Of a DNA stretch of 64,000 nucleotides, positions 1-9,625 are shown in pieces. The stretch is from Ruegeria profundi (GTDB lineage: Bacteria > Pseudomonadota > Alphaproteobacteria > Rhodobacterales > Rhodobacteraceae), in assembly GCF_001507545.1 (NCBI RefSeq), contig NZ_LQBP01000004.1, positions 124,001-188,000 of the forward strand. The letters are read 5' to 3'. Both the position numbers and the translations under genes were made by a program. The number at the start of each line of letters is the position of its first letter. Positions within the stretch are counted from its first letter, which is position 1. Below the pieces are notes generated by a model. That model did no database searches and was not told the DNA's origin. It saw only the letters and a list, made by a program, of their open reading frames with translations.

Positions 1-1196
1 GGGAAGTCATCGTTGATCTCGTCCATTTCCAGAACGATGTCGTAGGGCACCTTTGCCTCGGCCAGTAGCACGTTCATGTGGCCCGGCAGACGACCGGCAA
101 CGGGGTGGATCGCAAAGCGCACCTCTTTGCCCTTGGCGCGCAGCTTGCGGACCAGTTCGGATACCGACTGCTGTGCCTGCGCCACCGCCATGCCATAGCC
201 AGGGATGATGATGATGCTGTCGGCATCGTTCAGAGCCGCCGCAACACCATCGGCGTCAATGGCCACCTGCTCGCCCTCGACAGCCATCTGTTCCCCCTGC
301 GGACCGCCAAAGCCGCCGAGGATCACGCTGACAAAGTGCCGGTTCATCGCCTTGCACATGATGTAGGACAGGATCGCACCGGACGAGCCCACCAGAGCAC
401 CGACCACGATCAGCAGGTCGTTTCCTAGACTGAAGCCGATCGCCGCAGCCGCCCAGCCCGAATAGCTGTTCAGCATCGACACAACCACCGGCATGTCCGC
501 GCCACCGATACCCATAATAAGGTGATAACCAATGAACAGCGCCGCCAGCGTCATCAGGAACAGCGGGAAGAAACCGCCTGAGCTGGTGTACCAGATCAGA
601 CAGATGAACGACAAACCCGCCGCCGCGGCGTTCAAAGCGTGGCCACCGGGCAGCTTGGTCGCAGCCGACGTCACCTTACCTGCCAGTTTGCCATAGGCCA
701 CGACCGAGCCGGTAAAGGTGATCGCACCGATGAAGATACCAAGGAACAGTTCAACGTGCAGGATCGCCAGCTCAGCCGAGGTTTTCTTGGCAATCAACGC
801 GGCGAAGGTGCCAAAGCCCTCTTTCGCCAGTTCAACATCTGCCGACGCCAGTGCCTGAGCCACGTTGCCGATTTCAAAATGCGCGTTGAAACCAACAAAC
901 ACAGCGGCCAGACCAACCAGCGAGTGCATCGCAGCGACCAGTTGCGGCATCTCGGTCATTTGGACGCGCTGCGCCACATATTGACCGATCAGACCGCCGC
1001 CGATGATCAGCAGGATCGACAGCAGCCACAGACCCGAACCCGGACCGACCAGAGTGGCAAAGACCGCCAGCGCCATACCGACGATGCCGTACCAGACCGC
1101 GCGTTTGGCGCTTTCCTGGTTCGACAGGCCGCCAAGGGAAAGGATGAACAGAACAGCCGCAACAACATAGGCAGCAGTGGTGAAGCCAAATTCCAT
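1..1196 (-). CDS. pntB: NAD(P) transhydrogenase subunit beta (3' end beyond window)
   Basis: Beta subunit of the proton-translocating transhydrogenase, which uses the proton gradient to reduce NADP with NADH in the inner membrane. The minus-strand frame opens at an ATG ([12 protein letters not shown]) and stays open to the window edge, giving about 398 codons of an expected 460-480. The first half is a run of hydrophobic helices (dII). The visible C-terminal part begins the NADP-binding dIII domain with the [10 protein letters not shown] motif, so the end of dIII is missing only because the window stops. It starts 13 bases after the pntA stop, so the two are an operon. Identification is secure from the membrane array plus the dIII motif and the partner gene. 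Confidence 0.95.
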   Translation of the reverse strand, partial: MEFGFTTAAYVVAAVLFILSLGGLSNQESAKRAVWYGIVGMALAVFATLVGPGSGLWLLSILLIIGGGLIGQYVAQRVQMTEMPQLVAAMHSLVGLAAVFVGFNAHFEIGNVAQALASADVELAKEGFGTFAALIAKKTSAELAILHVELFLGIFIGAITFTGSVVAYGKLAGKVTSAATKLPGGHALNAAAAGLSFICLIWYTSSGGFFPLFLMTLAALFIGYHLIMGIGGADMPVVVSMLNSYSGWAAAAIGFSLGNDLLIVVGALVGSSGAILSYIMCKAMNRHFVSVILGGFGGPQGEQMAVEGEQVAIDADGVAAALNDADSIIIIPGYGMAVAQAQQSVSELVRKLRAKGKEVRFAIHPVAGRLPGHMNVLLAEAKVPYDIVLEMDEINDDF

Positions 1197-1209
1197 GTGC
1201 CCGGCCTCC

Positions 1210-2781
1210 TTAAGATTTCTGGAACATGGCAAGCATGCGCCGGGTTACGAGGAAACCGCCGAAGATGTTGATCCCGGCCATGAAGACAGACAGCGCCGCT
1301 AGCAGAATAACCAGGAACGACCCCGACCCAATCTGCATCAACGCGCCCACAATGATGATCGACGAGATCGCATTGGTGATCGCCATCAGCGGCGTATGCA
1401 GCGAATGCGAGACATTCCAAATCACCTGGAAGCCCACAAAAATCGCCAGCACAAAGACGATGAAGTGCTGCATGAAGCTGGCCGGAGCAACCAGCCCTAC
1501 CAACAGCATCAGCGCTCCGCCCACACCCAGCAGGGTGAACTGCTGTTTGGTTTGCGCCTTGAACGCCGCGATTTCCTGCGCCTTCTTCTCTTCCGGGGTC
1601 AGTTCCTTGACCTCGGGCTTTTTCTGCGCCGCAATCGCCTGCACCTTGGGCGGCGGCGGTGGGAAGGTGATCTCGCCCTCATGGGTCACGGTCGCGCCGC
1701 GGATCACGTCATCTTCCATGTCATGATTGATCTGGCCGTCCTTCTCGGGCGTCAGGTCCGTCATCATGTGACGGATGTTTGTCGAATACAGAGACGAAGA
1801 CTGTGCCGCCATCCGGCTGGGGAAGTCGGTATAACCAATGATGGTCACGCCATTGTCGGTCACGACCTTCTCGTCCGGCACGGTGCCTTCGACATTGCCG
1901 CCCCGTTCCGCCGCAAGGTCAACGATGACCGAGCCCGGCTTCATCGCCTTGACCATATCCTCAAGCCACAGCTTGGGTGCCGGGCGGTTGGGGATCAGCG
2001 CTGTGGTGATCACGATATCCATTTCAGGCGCAAGCTCACGGAACTTGGCAAGCTGCGCGTTGCGGAATTCTTCCGACTGAACCGAAGCATAGCCGCCGGT
2101 GGCTGAACCGTCTTGTTGTTCTTCTTCAAAGTCCAGATAAACGAATTCGGCCCCCATGGATTCGACCTGTTCAGCCACTTCAGGGCGCACGTCGAACGCA
2201 TAGGTGATCGCACCCAGCGAGGTCGAGGTCCCGATCGCGGCCAGACCGGCCACACCCGCGCCAACGATTAGCACCTTGGCAGGCGGCACCTTACCCGCCG
2301 CCGTCACCTGACCGGTGAAGAAACGACCAAAGTTGTTGCCTGCTTCGATAACCGCGCGATAGCCAGCGATATTCGCCATGGACGACAGCGCATCCATCTT
2401 CTGAGCACGTGAGATACGCGGCACCATCTCCATGGCGATCACGTTTGCGCCCTTGGATTTGGCCAGTTCCATCCCCTCGTCATTCCCTGCAGGATTGAAG
2501 AATGAGATCAACGTCTTACCCTTTGTCAGACGCTTAAGCTCTGTCTCGGTCGGCACCCGAACCTTGGCAATTATATCAGCCGCCTTCCACAATGCCGCAG
2601 CTGTTTTAACCACCTCAACTCCGGCAGATTCATACGCTGCATCGGAAAAACCAGCCGCCTGACCAGCCCCTTTCTCGATCAGGCATTCATAGCCCAGTTT
2701 CTGCAATTGCACGGCAGACTCAGGCGTCATTGCAACCCTGTTCTCGCCGTCAAAAATCTCTTTCGGTGTGCCTATTTTCAC
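1210..2781 (-). CDS. pntA: NAD(P) transhydrogenase subunit alpha
   Basis: Alpha subunit of the transhydrogenase, 523 residues. The N-terminal dI domain binds NAD(H): it opens [10 protein letters not shown], has the [20 protein letters not shown] region near 125-145 and a Rossmann [11 protein letters not shown] at 174-184. A proline-rich, charged linker (PPPPPKVQ, then Lys/Glu-rich) near 370-410 leads to three or four C-terminal membrane helices. The soluble and membrane parts are fused in one protein as in the E. coli type, whereas many alphaproteobacteria split alpha into two genes. It is the first gene of the pntAB pair; any promoter would lie in the 129 bases between it and the next minus-strand gene. 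Confidence 0.96.
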   Translation of the reverse strand: MKIGTPKEIFDGENRVAMTPESAVQLQKLGYECLIEKGAGQAAGFSDAAYESAGVEVVKTAAALWKAADIIAKVRVPTETELKRLTKGKTLISFFNPAGNDEGMELAKSKGANVIAMEMVPRISRAQKMDALSSMANIAGYRAVIEAGNNFGRFFTGQVTAAGKVPPAKVLIVGAGVAGLAAIGTSTSLGAITYAFDVRPEVAEQVESMGAEFVYLDFEEEQQDGSATGGYASVQSEEFRNAQLAKFRELAPEMDIVITTALIPNRPAPKLWLEDMVKAMKPGSVIVDLAAERGGNVEGTVPDEKVVTDNGVTIIGYTDFPSRMAAQSSSLYSTNIRHMMTDLTPEKDGQINHDMEDDVIRGATVTHEGEITFPPPPPKVQAIAAQKKPEVKELTPEEKKAQEIAAFKAQTKQQFTLLGVGGALMLLVGLVAPASFMQHFIVFVLAIFVGFQVIWNVSHSLHTPLMAITNAISSIIIVGALMQIGSGSFLVILLAALSVFMAGINIFGGFLVTRRMLAMFQKS

Positions 2782-2910
2782 TGGCAGTCCCCCTAAATTT
2801 CACTCTGTTCGATCGGGTGAGCGGTATTGTTTGTTAAGCAAACGTTTATCTTGCGCAACATTGTTTCACAAGCATGGCAATCGTTACGCTGTGTCACCAG
2901 TTGTGCCATG

Positions 2911-3360
2911 CTAAATCCATCTGCGTGTTTTGCGTTCATAGCGGGCGAAATCCGCACGAAACGTGCGACGCAAGCGGTCCTCCTCGGGCAGGATAAAGCG
3001 GCGCTCCAACACCCAGACAAAAACCGGGATCAATAGCAAAGACAGTACTGCATCGAACCGCAGGACCAACCCAGCAAATATTAGAACATCGCCAACATAG
3101 ATCGGGTTGCGGCTGCGCTTGTAGATACCCGATTGCACCAGCGCATCGGGTGTTTGATGCGGAACAACGGTTGTTTTGTGACGGCGGAATTCGACCACCG
3201 CCATGACCGCAATCAAGATGCCGCCCCCGATCAGAAAACCGCTCAGCAAATCAGTCAAACCGCTTTCCAGTGACAGCCCCATGGGCAGGTGACGCGCCTG
3301 TAGCCAAGCCAGCAATACAAAACCGGCAAGCCAAACAGGAGGGATATTGATCCAGCGCAT
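2911..3360 (-). CDS. Isoprenylcysteine carboxyl methyltransferase-family membrane protein
   Basis: A 149-residue integral membrane protein of the ICMT/PEMT-like methyltransferase superfamily. Hydrophobic segments occur near residues 8-20, 38-55 and 85-115. The family's C-terminal signature is visible: SGIYKRSRNPIYVGDVL, then a hydrophobic stretch, then the charged RFILPEEDRLRRTF and ARYERKTRRWI tail, which in the family forms the SAM-binding part. Bacterial members methylate small or lipid substrates that are mostly unknown, so no substrate is assigned. It lies upstream of pntA on the same strand, 129 bases away, and may or may not be cotranscribed. The ATG at 3360 has no strong ribosome binding site. 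Confidence 0.8.
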   Translation of the reverse strand: MRWINIPPVWLAGFVLLAWLQARHLPMGLSLESGLTDLLSGFLIGGGILIAVMAVVEFRRHKTTVVPHQTPDALVQSGIYKRSRNPIYVGDVLIFAGLVLRFDAVLSLLLIPVFVWVLERRFILPEEDRLRRTFRADFARYERKTRRWI

Positions 3361-3534
3361 AGTCAGTTCTCAGGCCTTACATCACGTAAAGCACGTGACA
3401 TTTCTGAGCGCTGTCCTAACGCTTTGAGACCAGATTGGCAAAAGTTCAGGTTGTCGCATCGATGGACAGGCAGAAATGGATAGGATACGCCAGACGAAAT
3501 CACCGCAACACAGTACGAAGGTAGAGACCCCAGT

Positions 3535-4728
3535 ATGACCGACTTTGCCGCAACCAAAGCCATGTTCGATCTGCCCGAGGGCATCATTTATCTGGACGGC
3601 AATTCGCTTGGCCCCCTGCCAAGCACTGCGGGTAAGCGCGTGAATGACATGATGGCTAAGGAATGGGGGCAGATGCTGATCACGGGCTGGAACAAGGCCG
3701 GGTGGATGGCTCTGCCCACGGCTTTGGGGGATCGTATCGGGCGGTTGATAGGTGCCGCGCCCGGATCGATCGTGACCGGCGATACCTTGTCAATCAAAGT
3801 GTATCAGGCCGCCGCTTCGGCACTGGAACTGCGCCCTGATCGAAAAGTTGTACTGTCGGACAGCGGTAACTTCCCGTCCGATCTTTACATGGTGGAAGGT
3901 CTGTTGCGATCGCTCGGGTCCGACTATGAGCTGCGCGTTGTTGCGCCCGAGGATGTGGCCGCAAATATCACAGAAGATGTCGCTGTTCTTATGCTGACCG
4001 AAGTCGACTATCGCAGCGGCCGCATGCACGACATGAAAGCGTTGACCGAACTGGCACATGCAAACGGTGCAGTAACAGTCTGGGATCTGGCACACTCTGC
4101 CGGTGCGATCCCCGTAGATCTGACCGGCTGCAACGTCGATTTCGCGGTGGGGTGTACATACAAGTATCTGAACGGAGGACCGGGCGCGCCAGCCTTTATC
4201 TATGTCGCGCCACGCCTTGCGGATCGGGCACGACCGGCCCTGTCAGGCTGGCTGGGGCACGAGGCGCCCTTTGCTTTCGACTTGGACTACCGCCCCGGCA
4301 CCGGGATTGAGAGGATGCGTGTTGGAACCCCTCCGATCCTGCAAATGACCGCCTTGTCAGCCGCGATGGATATCTGGGACATGGCTGATATGGCCGATGT
4401 GCGCGCCAAGTCCATTGAGCTGACCGAGTTGTTCATTGCCCGCGTCGAAGCAGCCTGCCCCGAGCTTGAACTGGTCAGCCCGCGTGATCCGAACCAGCGC
4501 GGCAGTCAGGTGTCGTTCCGCTTTGATGACGGATATGCCGCTATGCAGGCCTTGATTGCCCGCGGTGTGATCGGAGATTTTCGCGCGCCAAACATCATGC
4601 GGTTTGGCTTTACCCCACTTTACATCGACGAACAGGATGTGGAAGGCGCGGTTGAGATCCTCGCCGATATCATGAACAACCGCCTGTGGGACGCGCCCGA
4701 GTACAAGGTGCAGCAGCGGGTTACCTGA
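3535..4728 (+). CDS. kynU: Kynureninase
   Basis: PLP enzyme that cleaves kynurenine (or 3-hydroxykynurenine) to anthranilate (or 3-hydroxyanthranilate) and alanine in tryptophan breakdown. At 397 residues it has normal bacterial length. Seen in the sequence: the DGNSLGPLP opening, the GNFPSD phosphate-binding region near 111-116, DLAHSAG at 184-190 and CTYKYLNGGPG with the probable Schiff-base lysine at K210. An AAGGTAGAG element lies before the ATG. No tryptophan dioxygenase, formamidase or kynurenine monooxygenase lies beside it, so the rest of the pathway is elsewhere or absent. The stop overlaps the end of the convergent TetR gene by 8 bases. Confidence 0.95.
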   Translation: MTDFAATKAMFDLPEGIIYLDGNSLGPLPSTAGKRVNDMMAKEWGQMLITGWNKAGWMALPTALGDRIGRLIGAAPGSIVTGDTLSIKVYQAAASALELRPDRKVVLSDSGNFPSDLYMVEGLLRSLGSDYELRVVAPEDVAANITEDVAVLMLTEVDYRSGRMHDMKALTELAHANGAVTVWDLAHSAGAIPVDLTGCNVDFAVGCTYKYLNGGPGAPAFIYVAPRLADRARPALSGWLGHEAPFAFDLDYRPGTGIERMRVGTPPILQMTALSAAMDIWDMADMADVRAKSIELTELFIARVEAACPELELVSPRDPNQRGSQVSFRFDDGYAAMQALIARGVIGDFRAPNIMRFGFTPLYIDEQDVEGAVEILADIMNNRLWDAPEYKVQQRVT

Positions 4729-5299
4729 CCTCAAGCCCCGCGCCGATCAGGGACGCGATCTGGGCAACCTGCTTTTCATAGGTCTCGGCCCCCGCGCCGG
4801 CCAGCTTGAGCCCCTTTAGCGTGGCGGTGATTGTCCACCCGGTTTCGGCTGCATCCGCTGGCATTTTGACCCGACCAGCCTGCGCTTGCTGAGTCAGCCA
4901 GTCTGCATAAAGACCCGCCAGTTTAGCTTCGCCCTCGGCAATAATGTCGGCCGCCATGGACTTGGTGTTGTCCAGCATCTCAAGCCCGTGAGGCGAGGCC
5001 AATATGGTCGCCATCCCGGCAGTTTGTGCCTGCACTGCACGTGTGAGAACCTCGGGCACCGTGCCTGAGGTTGCCAGCGCCTCGGCCACGGCAGCGCTTT
5101 TTTCGGAGTAATAAACCTCAGTCAGTTTTCTGACGATCGCCTCTTTGTTTTTGTAGTGCAGATACACTGCCGGGCGGGACATGCCGGCGCCGCGCGCGAT
5201 GTCATCCATCGACGTTTTCCGGTACCCATAAGCGGCAAACGCCTGAAAGGCCGATGCCAGGATTGCCTTTTGCCGTGGATCGTCAATTGTGTCCGTCAT
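4721..5299 (-). CDS. TetR-family transcriptional regulator
   Basis: A 192-residue TetR-type repressor. The N-terminal helix-turn-helix is clear: AFAAYGYRKTSMDDIARGAG followed by MSRPAVYLHYKNKEAI. The C-terminal half is helical, as expected of the ligand-binding and dimer domain. The start is placed at the ATG at 5299 (MTDTIDDPRQK). A longer frame reaching 5350 would run through the operator palindrome and is less likely. It is divergent from the molybdenum hydroxylase genes, with a perfect 12-bp palindrome in between, so it probably represses that operon and itself. The inducer is unknown, possibly an N-heterocycle or aldehyde substrate of the enzyme. Confidence 0.9.
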   Translation of the reverse strand: MTDTIDDPRQKAILASAFQAFAAYGYRKTSMDDIARGAGMSRPAVYLHYKNKEAIVRKLTEVYYSEKSAAVAEALATSGTVPEVLTRAVQAQTAGMATILASPHGLEMLDNTKSMAADIIAEGEAKLAGLYADWLTQQAQAGRVKMPADAAETGWTITATLKGLKLAGAGAETYEKQVAQIASLIGAGLEVR

Positions 5300-5329
5300 G
5301 TCTGAACCCGTGACATCTTTTGTATATTT

Positions 5330-5341
5330 TGTCAATTGACA
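5330..5341. promoter_or_regulatory. Probable TetR operator and overlapping promoter
   Basis: TGTCAATTGACA is a perfect 12-bp palindrome in the divergent region between the TetR gene and the 2Fe-2S subunit gene. Its right half is TTGACA, a consensus -35 hexamer for the enzyme operon, 17 bases before a weak AATTAT. A second, spaced inverted repeat, TGACAT (5345-5350) with ATGTCA (5363-5368), lies just downstream, and another TGACAT is at 5311. Repressor binding here would block both directions. This is inferred from layout only. Confidence 0.5.
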
Positions 5342-5398
5342 CAGTGACATTTTACGACAATTATGTCAGAAACCAGCCACAGCTATGTGAGGTGCGCC

Positions 5399-5863
5399 AT
5401 GGCAACCGCCCTTAAGATCAACGGGAAGCAACATCAGATTGACCTGCCCGACGACGTACCCTTGCTTTGGGTTTTGCGGGATGAGGTCGGTTTGACCGGA
5501 ACCAAATTCGGCTGTGGTGTTGCGGCCTGCGGGGCTTGTACCGTTCATATTGATGGTGAAGCCGTACGCTCATGCCAAGTGGCACTGTCGGATGTCTGGG
5601 GCGATGTCACGACAATCGAAGGGATCGGATCGCCTGATGCGATGGCTGCAATCCAACAAGCGTGGGTCGATCACCAAGTGGCGCAATGCGGGTATTGCCA
5701 GTCGGGTCAGATCATGCAAGCCGCTGCGTTGCTGGCGGAAAATCCTGCCCCCTCGGACGCGGATATTGATGACGCCATGCAAGGCAACCTATGTCGCTGT
5801 GGCACCTACCCTCGCATTCGCGCTGCCATTCATGACGCAGCCAGCAAGTTGAAGGAGGCGTAA
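5399..5863 (+). CDS. 2Fe-2S subunit of a molybdenum hydroxylase (isoquinoline 1-oxidoreductase alpha type)
   Basis: Small iron-sulphur subunit (154 residues) of a xanthine-oxidase-family enzyme; it passes electrons from the Moco subunit. Both [2Fe-2S] domains are visible: the plant-ferredoxin type [15 protein letters not shown] near 38-52 and the helical [13 protein letters not shown] with [12 protein letters not shown] near 99-145. The frame extends upstream to 5363, but the ATG at 5399 ([10 protein letters not shown]) is chosen because GTGAGG precedes it at good spacing and the protein then starts where homologues do. The next gene begins three bases after the stop. No FAD subunit is encoded, which fits the IorAB and aldehyde-dehydrogenase two-subunit types that use another electron acceptor. 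Confidence 0.92.
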   Translation: MATALKINGKQHQIDLPDDVPLLWVLRDEVGLTGTKFGCGVAACGACTVHIDGEAVRSCQVALSDVWGDVTTIEGIGSPDAMAAIQQAWVDHQVAQCGYCQSGQIMQAAALLAENPAPSDADIDDAMQGNLCRCGTYPRIRAAIHDAASKLKEA

Positions 5864-5866
5864 ACA

Positions 5867-8107
5867 ATGGCATCCGTTGGTAAAATCCTGCGTCGCACCT
5901 TCCTTATCGGTTCGGCCGCGATTGTCGGTGGCGTCGCGTTTGGCGCCTATTACGTCAGCCGCCCCGCTGCGAACCCGCTGAAACCCGGTGATGGTCAGGC
6001 TGCTCTGAACCCGTTTGTTTTGATCGACCAAAATGGCGTTACCCTTTTTGCCCCCCGCGCCGAAATGGGGCAAGGCGTACAGACGACATGGGCTGCACTG
6101 ATTGCCGAGGAACTGGATGTCGATCTGGATCAGATCACGGTTCTGCACGGCCCTGCGGCGGCGGCTTACTATAACTCGGCCCTGATAGGGGAAGGCCTGC
6201 CCAACAAGGGGTATGATATCTCCGATTTCCAGCACAATCTGGGCGAGGCGTTAGGTGTTCTTGGTAAAACGCTCAGCTTGCAGGTGACCGGTGGCTCGAC
6301 CTCAATGAAAGACGGGTTCGAAAGGATGCGTCAAGCCGGAGCCTCGGCCCGCGAGACGTTGAAACAGGCCGCGGCGAACCGGCTTGGCGTTGACCGCAGT
6401 GAACTAAAAACGGCGTCGGGTCATGTCATCGCCCCGAACGGAGACCAGATCCCCTACACCGAGCTGGCCACTGAAGTGGCCAAGCTTGAGCCGATCGGGG
6501 CCCCTCTGCGGGATCCGTCAGAATGGCGCTATCTCGGTCAGACCCAACCGCGTTTGGACATGGTGGAAAAGGCAACGGGCACCGCAGAATTCGGAGTCGA
6601 CGTTCGCTTGCCCGGTATGAAATTCGCCGCCGTTCGCATGAACCCCAAGCTGGGCGGCGCGATGAGCGGCTATGACGACAGCGCTGCGAAATCCATGCCC
6701 GGAGTTGAGAAAGTGGTCGATCTGGGCACCGGGGTCGCGGTGATCGCCAACAACACATGGCTGGCCAATCAGGCGGTCGAAGCGATTGATGTCGACTGGG
6801 CAGACGCCCCTTACCCGCCGGACACCGAAGGCATCTTTGCAAAAATTGCCGAAGCGTTTGACGAGGCCCCGAACTCGACCATGCGGGATGACGGCGATGT
6901 CAGCGTCACACCCGACGGCGCGACCGAGATTACGGCAGAGTATCAAGTGCCGTATCTGGCCCACGCAACGATGGAGCCGATGAACGCAACAGCGCTGTTT
7001 ACCGGCGATGCGCTGGAAGTGTGGTGCGGTAATCAGGCCCCGACCCTGATCAAGTTCCGCGTTGCAAACACGGCCAATCTGGACACAGAGGCAGTGCAAA
7101 TTCACACCACTTACTTAGGTGGCGGTTTTGGTCGCCGGGGTGAGTTGGACTTTGGTGAAATTGCGACCAAGGTTGCCATGGCGATGCCCGGCACTCCGGT
7201 GCAGACAACCTGGAGCCGCGAAGAAGACATGCGCCATGACTATTTCCGCCCCGGTGCCATCGCCCGCATGCGGGGCGCAGTTCAGGACGGCAAGGCAGTG
7301 CTGATCGACGGCAAAGTCGCGGCGCAATCCTGCACACAGCAGGCAGTGACACGCTATACCGGAATGCCCGGCGCTGGCCCGGACAAAGTACTGGTCGAAG
7401 GCTTTTTCAACCAACCCTATGCGGTGCCGAACTACCGAATGAGCGGCCACATCGCCAAATTGGATGTTCCGGTGGGGTTCTGGCGTTCGGTCGGAAACAG
7501 CCATAACGGATTTTTCCACGAAACTTTCATGGATGAGATGGCCCACGCCGCTGGTCAGGACCCGCTTGAATTCCGACTGGAGCTGATGAAGGCCGAGCAT
7601 GCCCCGTCGGCCGGATGTCTGGAAGCCGTGAAGGAAATGTCAGGCTGGACAGGCCAGGCGCCGGATGGTGTGGGCCGGGGCGTTGCCTTCACCTATAGCT
7701 TCGGCACTCCGGTTGCTCAGGTCATTGAGGTGGTTGACGAGGACGGCACCATTCGCATCAGCAAGGCCTGGATCGCCTGTGACATGGGGCTGGCCCTGGA
7801 CCCCGAGAACGTCAAGGCGCAGATGTTTGGCGGCATGATGTACGGGTTGTCAGCCGCGTGTTACGGCGAGATCACCTTTGCCGAAGGTGAAGTCGAGCAG
7901 TACAACTTCCCCGACTATGATGCGCTGCGCATGCATACTGCGCCGCAGGTCGAAGTGCGCGTCTTGGAAACCAACCGCCATATGGGTGGCGCGGGCGAAC
8001 CCGGAACACCTCCGTCGATGCCGGCGCTTGGAAATGCGCTGTTCGACCTTACCGGAGAGCGCGCCCGCAAACTGCCGCTGAATCAGCAGTTTAACCTTCT
8101 GATCTGA
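5867..8107 (+). CDS. Molybdopterin-binding subunit of a molybdenum hydroxylase (isoquinoline 1-oxidoreductase beta type)
   Basis: Catalytic Moco subunit, 746 residues. The N-terminus carries a twin-arginine-like segment (RRTFLIGSAAIVGG), so the complex may be exported with its cofactor or anchored. Family marks include PRAEMGQGVQTTWAALIAEE near 65, GGGFGRRGELDF near 418, the VGFWRSVGNSHNGFF region and GGAGEPGTPPSMPALGNAL near 710, whose glutamate is the usual catalytic residue. Substrates of this branch are N-heteroaromatics or aldehydes; which one cannot be read from sequence. It follows the 2Fe-2S gene directly and probably forms an enzyme with it under the divergent TetR regulator. Confidence 0.92.
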   Translation: MASVGKILRRTFLIGSAAIVGGVAFGAYYVSRPAANPLKPGDGQAALNPFVLIDQNGVTLFAPRAEMGQGVQTTWAALIAEELDVDLDQITVLHGPAAAAYYNSALIGEGLPNKGYDISDFQHNLGEALGVLGKTLSLQVTGGSTSMKDGFERMRQAGASARETLKQAAANRLGVDRSELKTASGHVIAPNGDQIPYTELATEVAKLEPIGAPLRDPSEWRYLGQTQPRLDMVEKATGTAEFGVDVRLPGMKFAAVRMNPKLGGAMSGYDDSAAKSMPGVEKVVDLGTGVAVIANNTWLANQAVEAIDVDWADAPYPPDTEGIFAKIAEAFDEAPNSTMRDDGDVSVTPDGATEITAEYQVPYLAHATMEPMNATALFTGDALEVWCGNQAPTLIKFRVANTANLDTEAVQIHTTYLGGGFGRRGELDFGEIATKVAMAMPGTPVQTTWSREEDMRHDYFRPGAIARMRGAVQDGKAVLIDGKVAAQSCTQQAVTRYTGMPGAGPDKVLVEGFFNQPYAVPNYRMSGHIAKLDVPVGFWRSVGNSHNGFFHETFMDEMAHAAGQDPLEFRLELMKAEHAPSAGCLEAVKEMSGWTGQAPDGVGRGVAFTYSFGTPVAQVIEVVDEDGTIRISKAWIACDMGLALDPENVKAQMFGGMMYGLSAACYGEITFAEGEVEQYNFPDYDALRMHTAPQVEVRVLETNRHMGGAGEPGTPPSMPALGNALFDLTGERARKLPLNQQFNLLI

Positions 8108-8193
8108 CACGTATCAGGCGGGGTTGGGAACGCTTTCCGACATGGAAAACGGGACATCCACGTCGCTCTTCTGAGCGAAACAGACAGCAGGCT

Positions 8194-8970
8194 TCAAGCA
8201 ATCCGGCGAAACGCGGCCCGCCCGCAGGTCGCCCATGTCCGAACGGCCTGACCAAATTTCTGAAACAGCGGTCGAGACACAGGATCGTTGATTGCATCCC
8301 ATTCCGGGTGCCATTGAACCGACAGAGTAAAACCCGGGGCGTCTTGGATATACATCGCCTCGGGCGTGCCATCCGGGGCATAGCCGTCAATGACCACGCG
8401 TTCGCCAACTGTTTTGATCCCCTGCCCGTGCAGCGTGTTCGTCATAACCTCGGTCGCTCCGAACAGTTGATGAAAAACTCCGTCCTCGGACAAGGTCACC
8501 ACATGGCGCAGCGCAAACTTTTCCTCCAACGTGCCATCGGGTGGCATGCGGTGATTCATCCGACCCGGCAGATCGCGAATTTCTGGGTACAGCGTACCGC
8601 CCATGGCCACGTTGACCTCTTGAAAGCCGCGGCAGATGCCCATGAATGGCTGACCGCGCTCGACGCAGGCCCGGACCAGAGGCAGCGTAATCGCATCCCG
8701 CGCCCGATCAAACTCTCCATGGGCGTCGGTGGCATCTTCGCCGTACTCCTCGGGGTGCACATTCGGGCGCCCGCCAGTCAGCAGAAACCCATCGCAGACC
8801 TCCAACAGTTCCTCGACCGAGACATAGCGTGGGTCGGACGGAATAAGCAGCGGCAGGCAGTTCGAAACATTTGCAACCGCGTCCGAGTTCATCGTTCCGC
8901 CCGCATGGGTCGGGTACTCATCATTCAGGATGTAGGAGTTACCGATGATACCGACGACCGGTCGAGACAT
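8194..8970 (-). CDS. Gamma-glutamyl-gamma-aminobutyrate hydrolase family protein (PuuD-like)
   Basis: A 258-residue class I glutamine amidotransferase-fold hydrolase of the PuuD type, which cleaves gamma-glutamyl amides in putrescine breakdown. The nucleophile cysteine C113 lies in GICRGFQEVNVAMGG, and the His-Glu pair in QWHPEWD (H221, E223). The oxyanion region LLTGGRPNV is near 64. An AGGGAAG ribosome binding site precedes the ATG. No glutamylputrescine synthetase or other puu gene is adjacent, so the true substrate is uncertain and other gamma-glutamyl compounds are possible. It is on the same strand as glcB and the GlcG-like gene but 205 bases away from the latter. Confidence 0.88.
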   Translation of the reverse strand: MSRPVVGIIGNSYILNDEYPTHAGGTMNSDAVANVSNCLPLLIPSDPRYVSVEELLEVCDGFLLTGGRPNVHPEEYGEDATDAHGEFDRARDAITLPLVRACVERGQPFMGICRGFQEVNVAMGGTLYPEIRDLPGRMNHRMPPDGTLEEKFALRHVVTLSEDGVFHQLFGATEVMTNTLHGQGIKTVGERVVIDGYAPDGTPEAMYIQDAPGFTLSVQWHPEWDAINDPVSRPLFQKFGQAVRTWATCGRAAFRRIA

Positions 8971-9175
8971 GCCGCTTCCCTTGCTGTTTTCTTGTTCACG
9001 AGAACGCTATCCGCAGTGGATCGAACGTGCAACAAAACACGCCCTGTATGACAGCGCAAGGCTGTGTTCAGTGACGCACAGTGTGATCCAGAAACCTCAG
9101 GCGTACGGGAGAGTTGCCCACGCCGGGACCCGAACCTTAAACCGGCACGGCTCTGCCCCGGCGCGGTGATCCAAC
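8971..9175 (-). other. Intergenic region with strong inverted repeats, possible structured RNA
   Basis: The 205 bases between two minus-strand genes are unusually rich in GC inverted repeats. A 7-bp arm CGCCGGG (9121-9127) pairs with CCCGGCG (9157-9163). CTGTG and CACAG flank a 10-base loop near 9062-9081. GCGT-GGG pairs with CCC-ACGC near 9100-9123. A T-loop-like GGTTCGGGTCC is present on the minus strand, but no acceptor or anticodon arm can be folded, so it is not a tRNA. The region could hold an RNA gene or the regulatory leader of the downstream hydrolase gene. I do not recognise a family. Confidence 0.25.
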
Positions 9176-9601
9176 TCAGCTTTCTCCGGTCAAACCGACA
9201 GACTCGATCCCGGCCATGCCTGCAACGACGTCATTGTCGGACGTGTCGCCCGTGACACCAACCGCGCCGATAACAGCCCCTTTGCGATCCCGCAGAAGGA
9301 TGCCGCCCGGAACCGGCACAACCTGCCCACCATAAACACCGTTGACCGCCGCCATAAAATAGGCCTGTGCCTCGGCCCGCTGCATTTGCGCGGTGCCCGC
9401 CATACCCAACATGACCGAGCCATAGGCCTTACCATGCGCGATCGGGAACCGGCCCGGCGCCGCGCCATCTTCGCGTTCAAATGCGATGACGTGCCCACCC
9501 GCATCCAGAACAACAACTGAAAGGGGTTTCAGGTCCATCTCACGACCCTTTTCAAGGGTTTTTCGGATGATCGTGCGGGCTTTGCGCAAAGAAACTGCCA
9601 T
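9176..9601 (-). CDS. GlcG/HbpS-family heme-binding-like protein
   Basis: A 141-residue protein of the GlcG/HbpS family (DUF336). Typical features are the SVVVLDAGGHVIAFEREDGA strand-turn near 28-47, the AYGSVMLGMAG helix near 58 and the glycine-rich VPVPGGILLRDRKGAVIGAV and VTGDTSDNDVVAG near 95-128. It starts 24 bases after the malate synthase G stop, so it is almost certainly cotranscribed with glcB. The same pairing (glcG near glcB) occurs in glycolate operons. In the family some members bind heme or cobalamin, but the role of GlcG in glyoxylate metabolism is not established. Confidence 0.85.
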   Translation of the reverse strand: MAVSLRKARTIIRKTLEKGREMDLKPLSVVVLDAGGHVIAFEREDGAAPGRFPIAHGKAYGSVMLGMAGTAQMQRAEAQAYFMAAVNGVYGGQVVPVPGGILLRDRKGAVIGAVGVTGDTSDNDVVAGMAGIESVGLTGES

Positions 9602-9625
9602 TGTCTGTCCTATCGTGTTTTCAGG

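Noticed and set aside
9100..9175. Possible tRNA on the minus strand because of a T-loop-like GGTTCGGGTCC
   Set aside because: The T-stem does not pair and no acceptor stem, D-arm or anticodon arm can be drawn.
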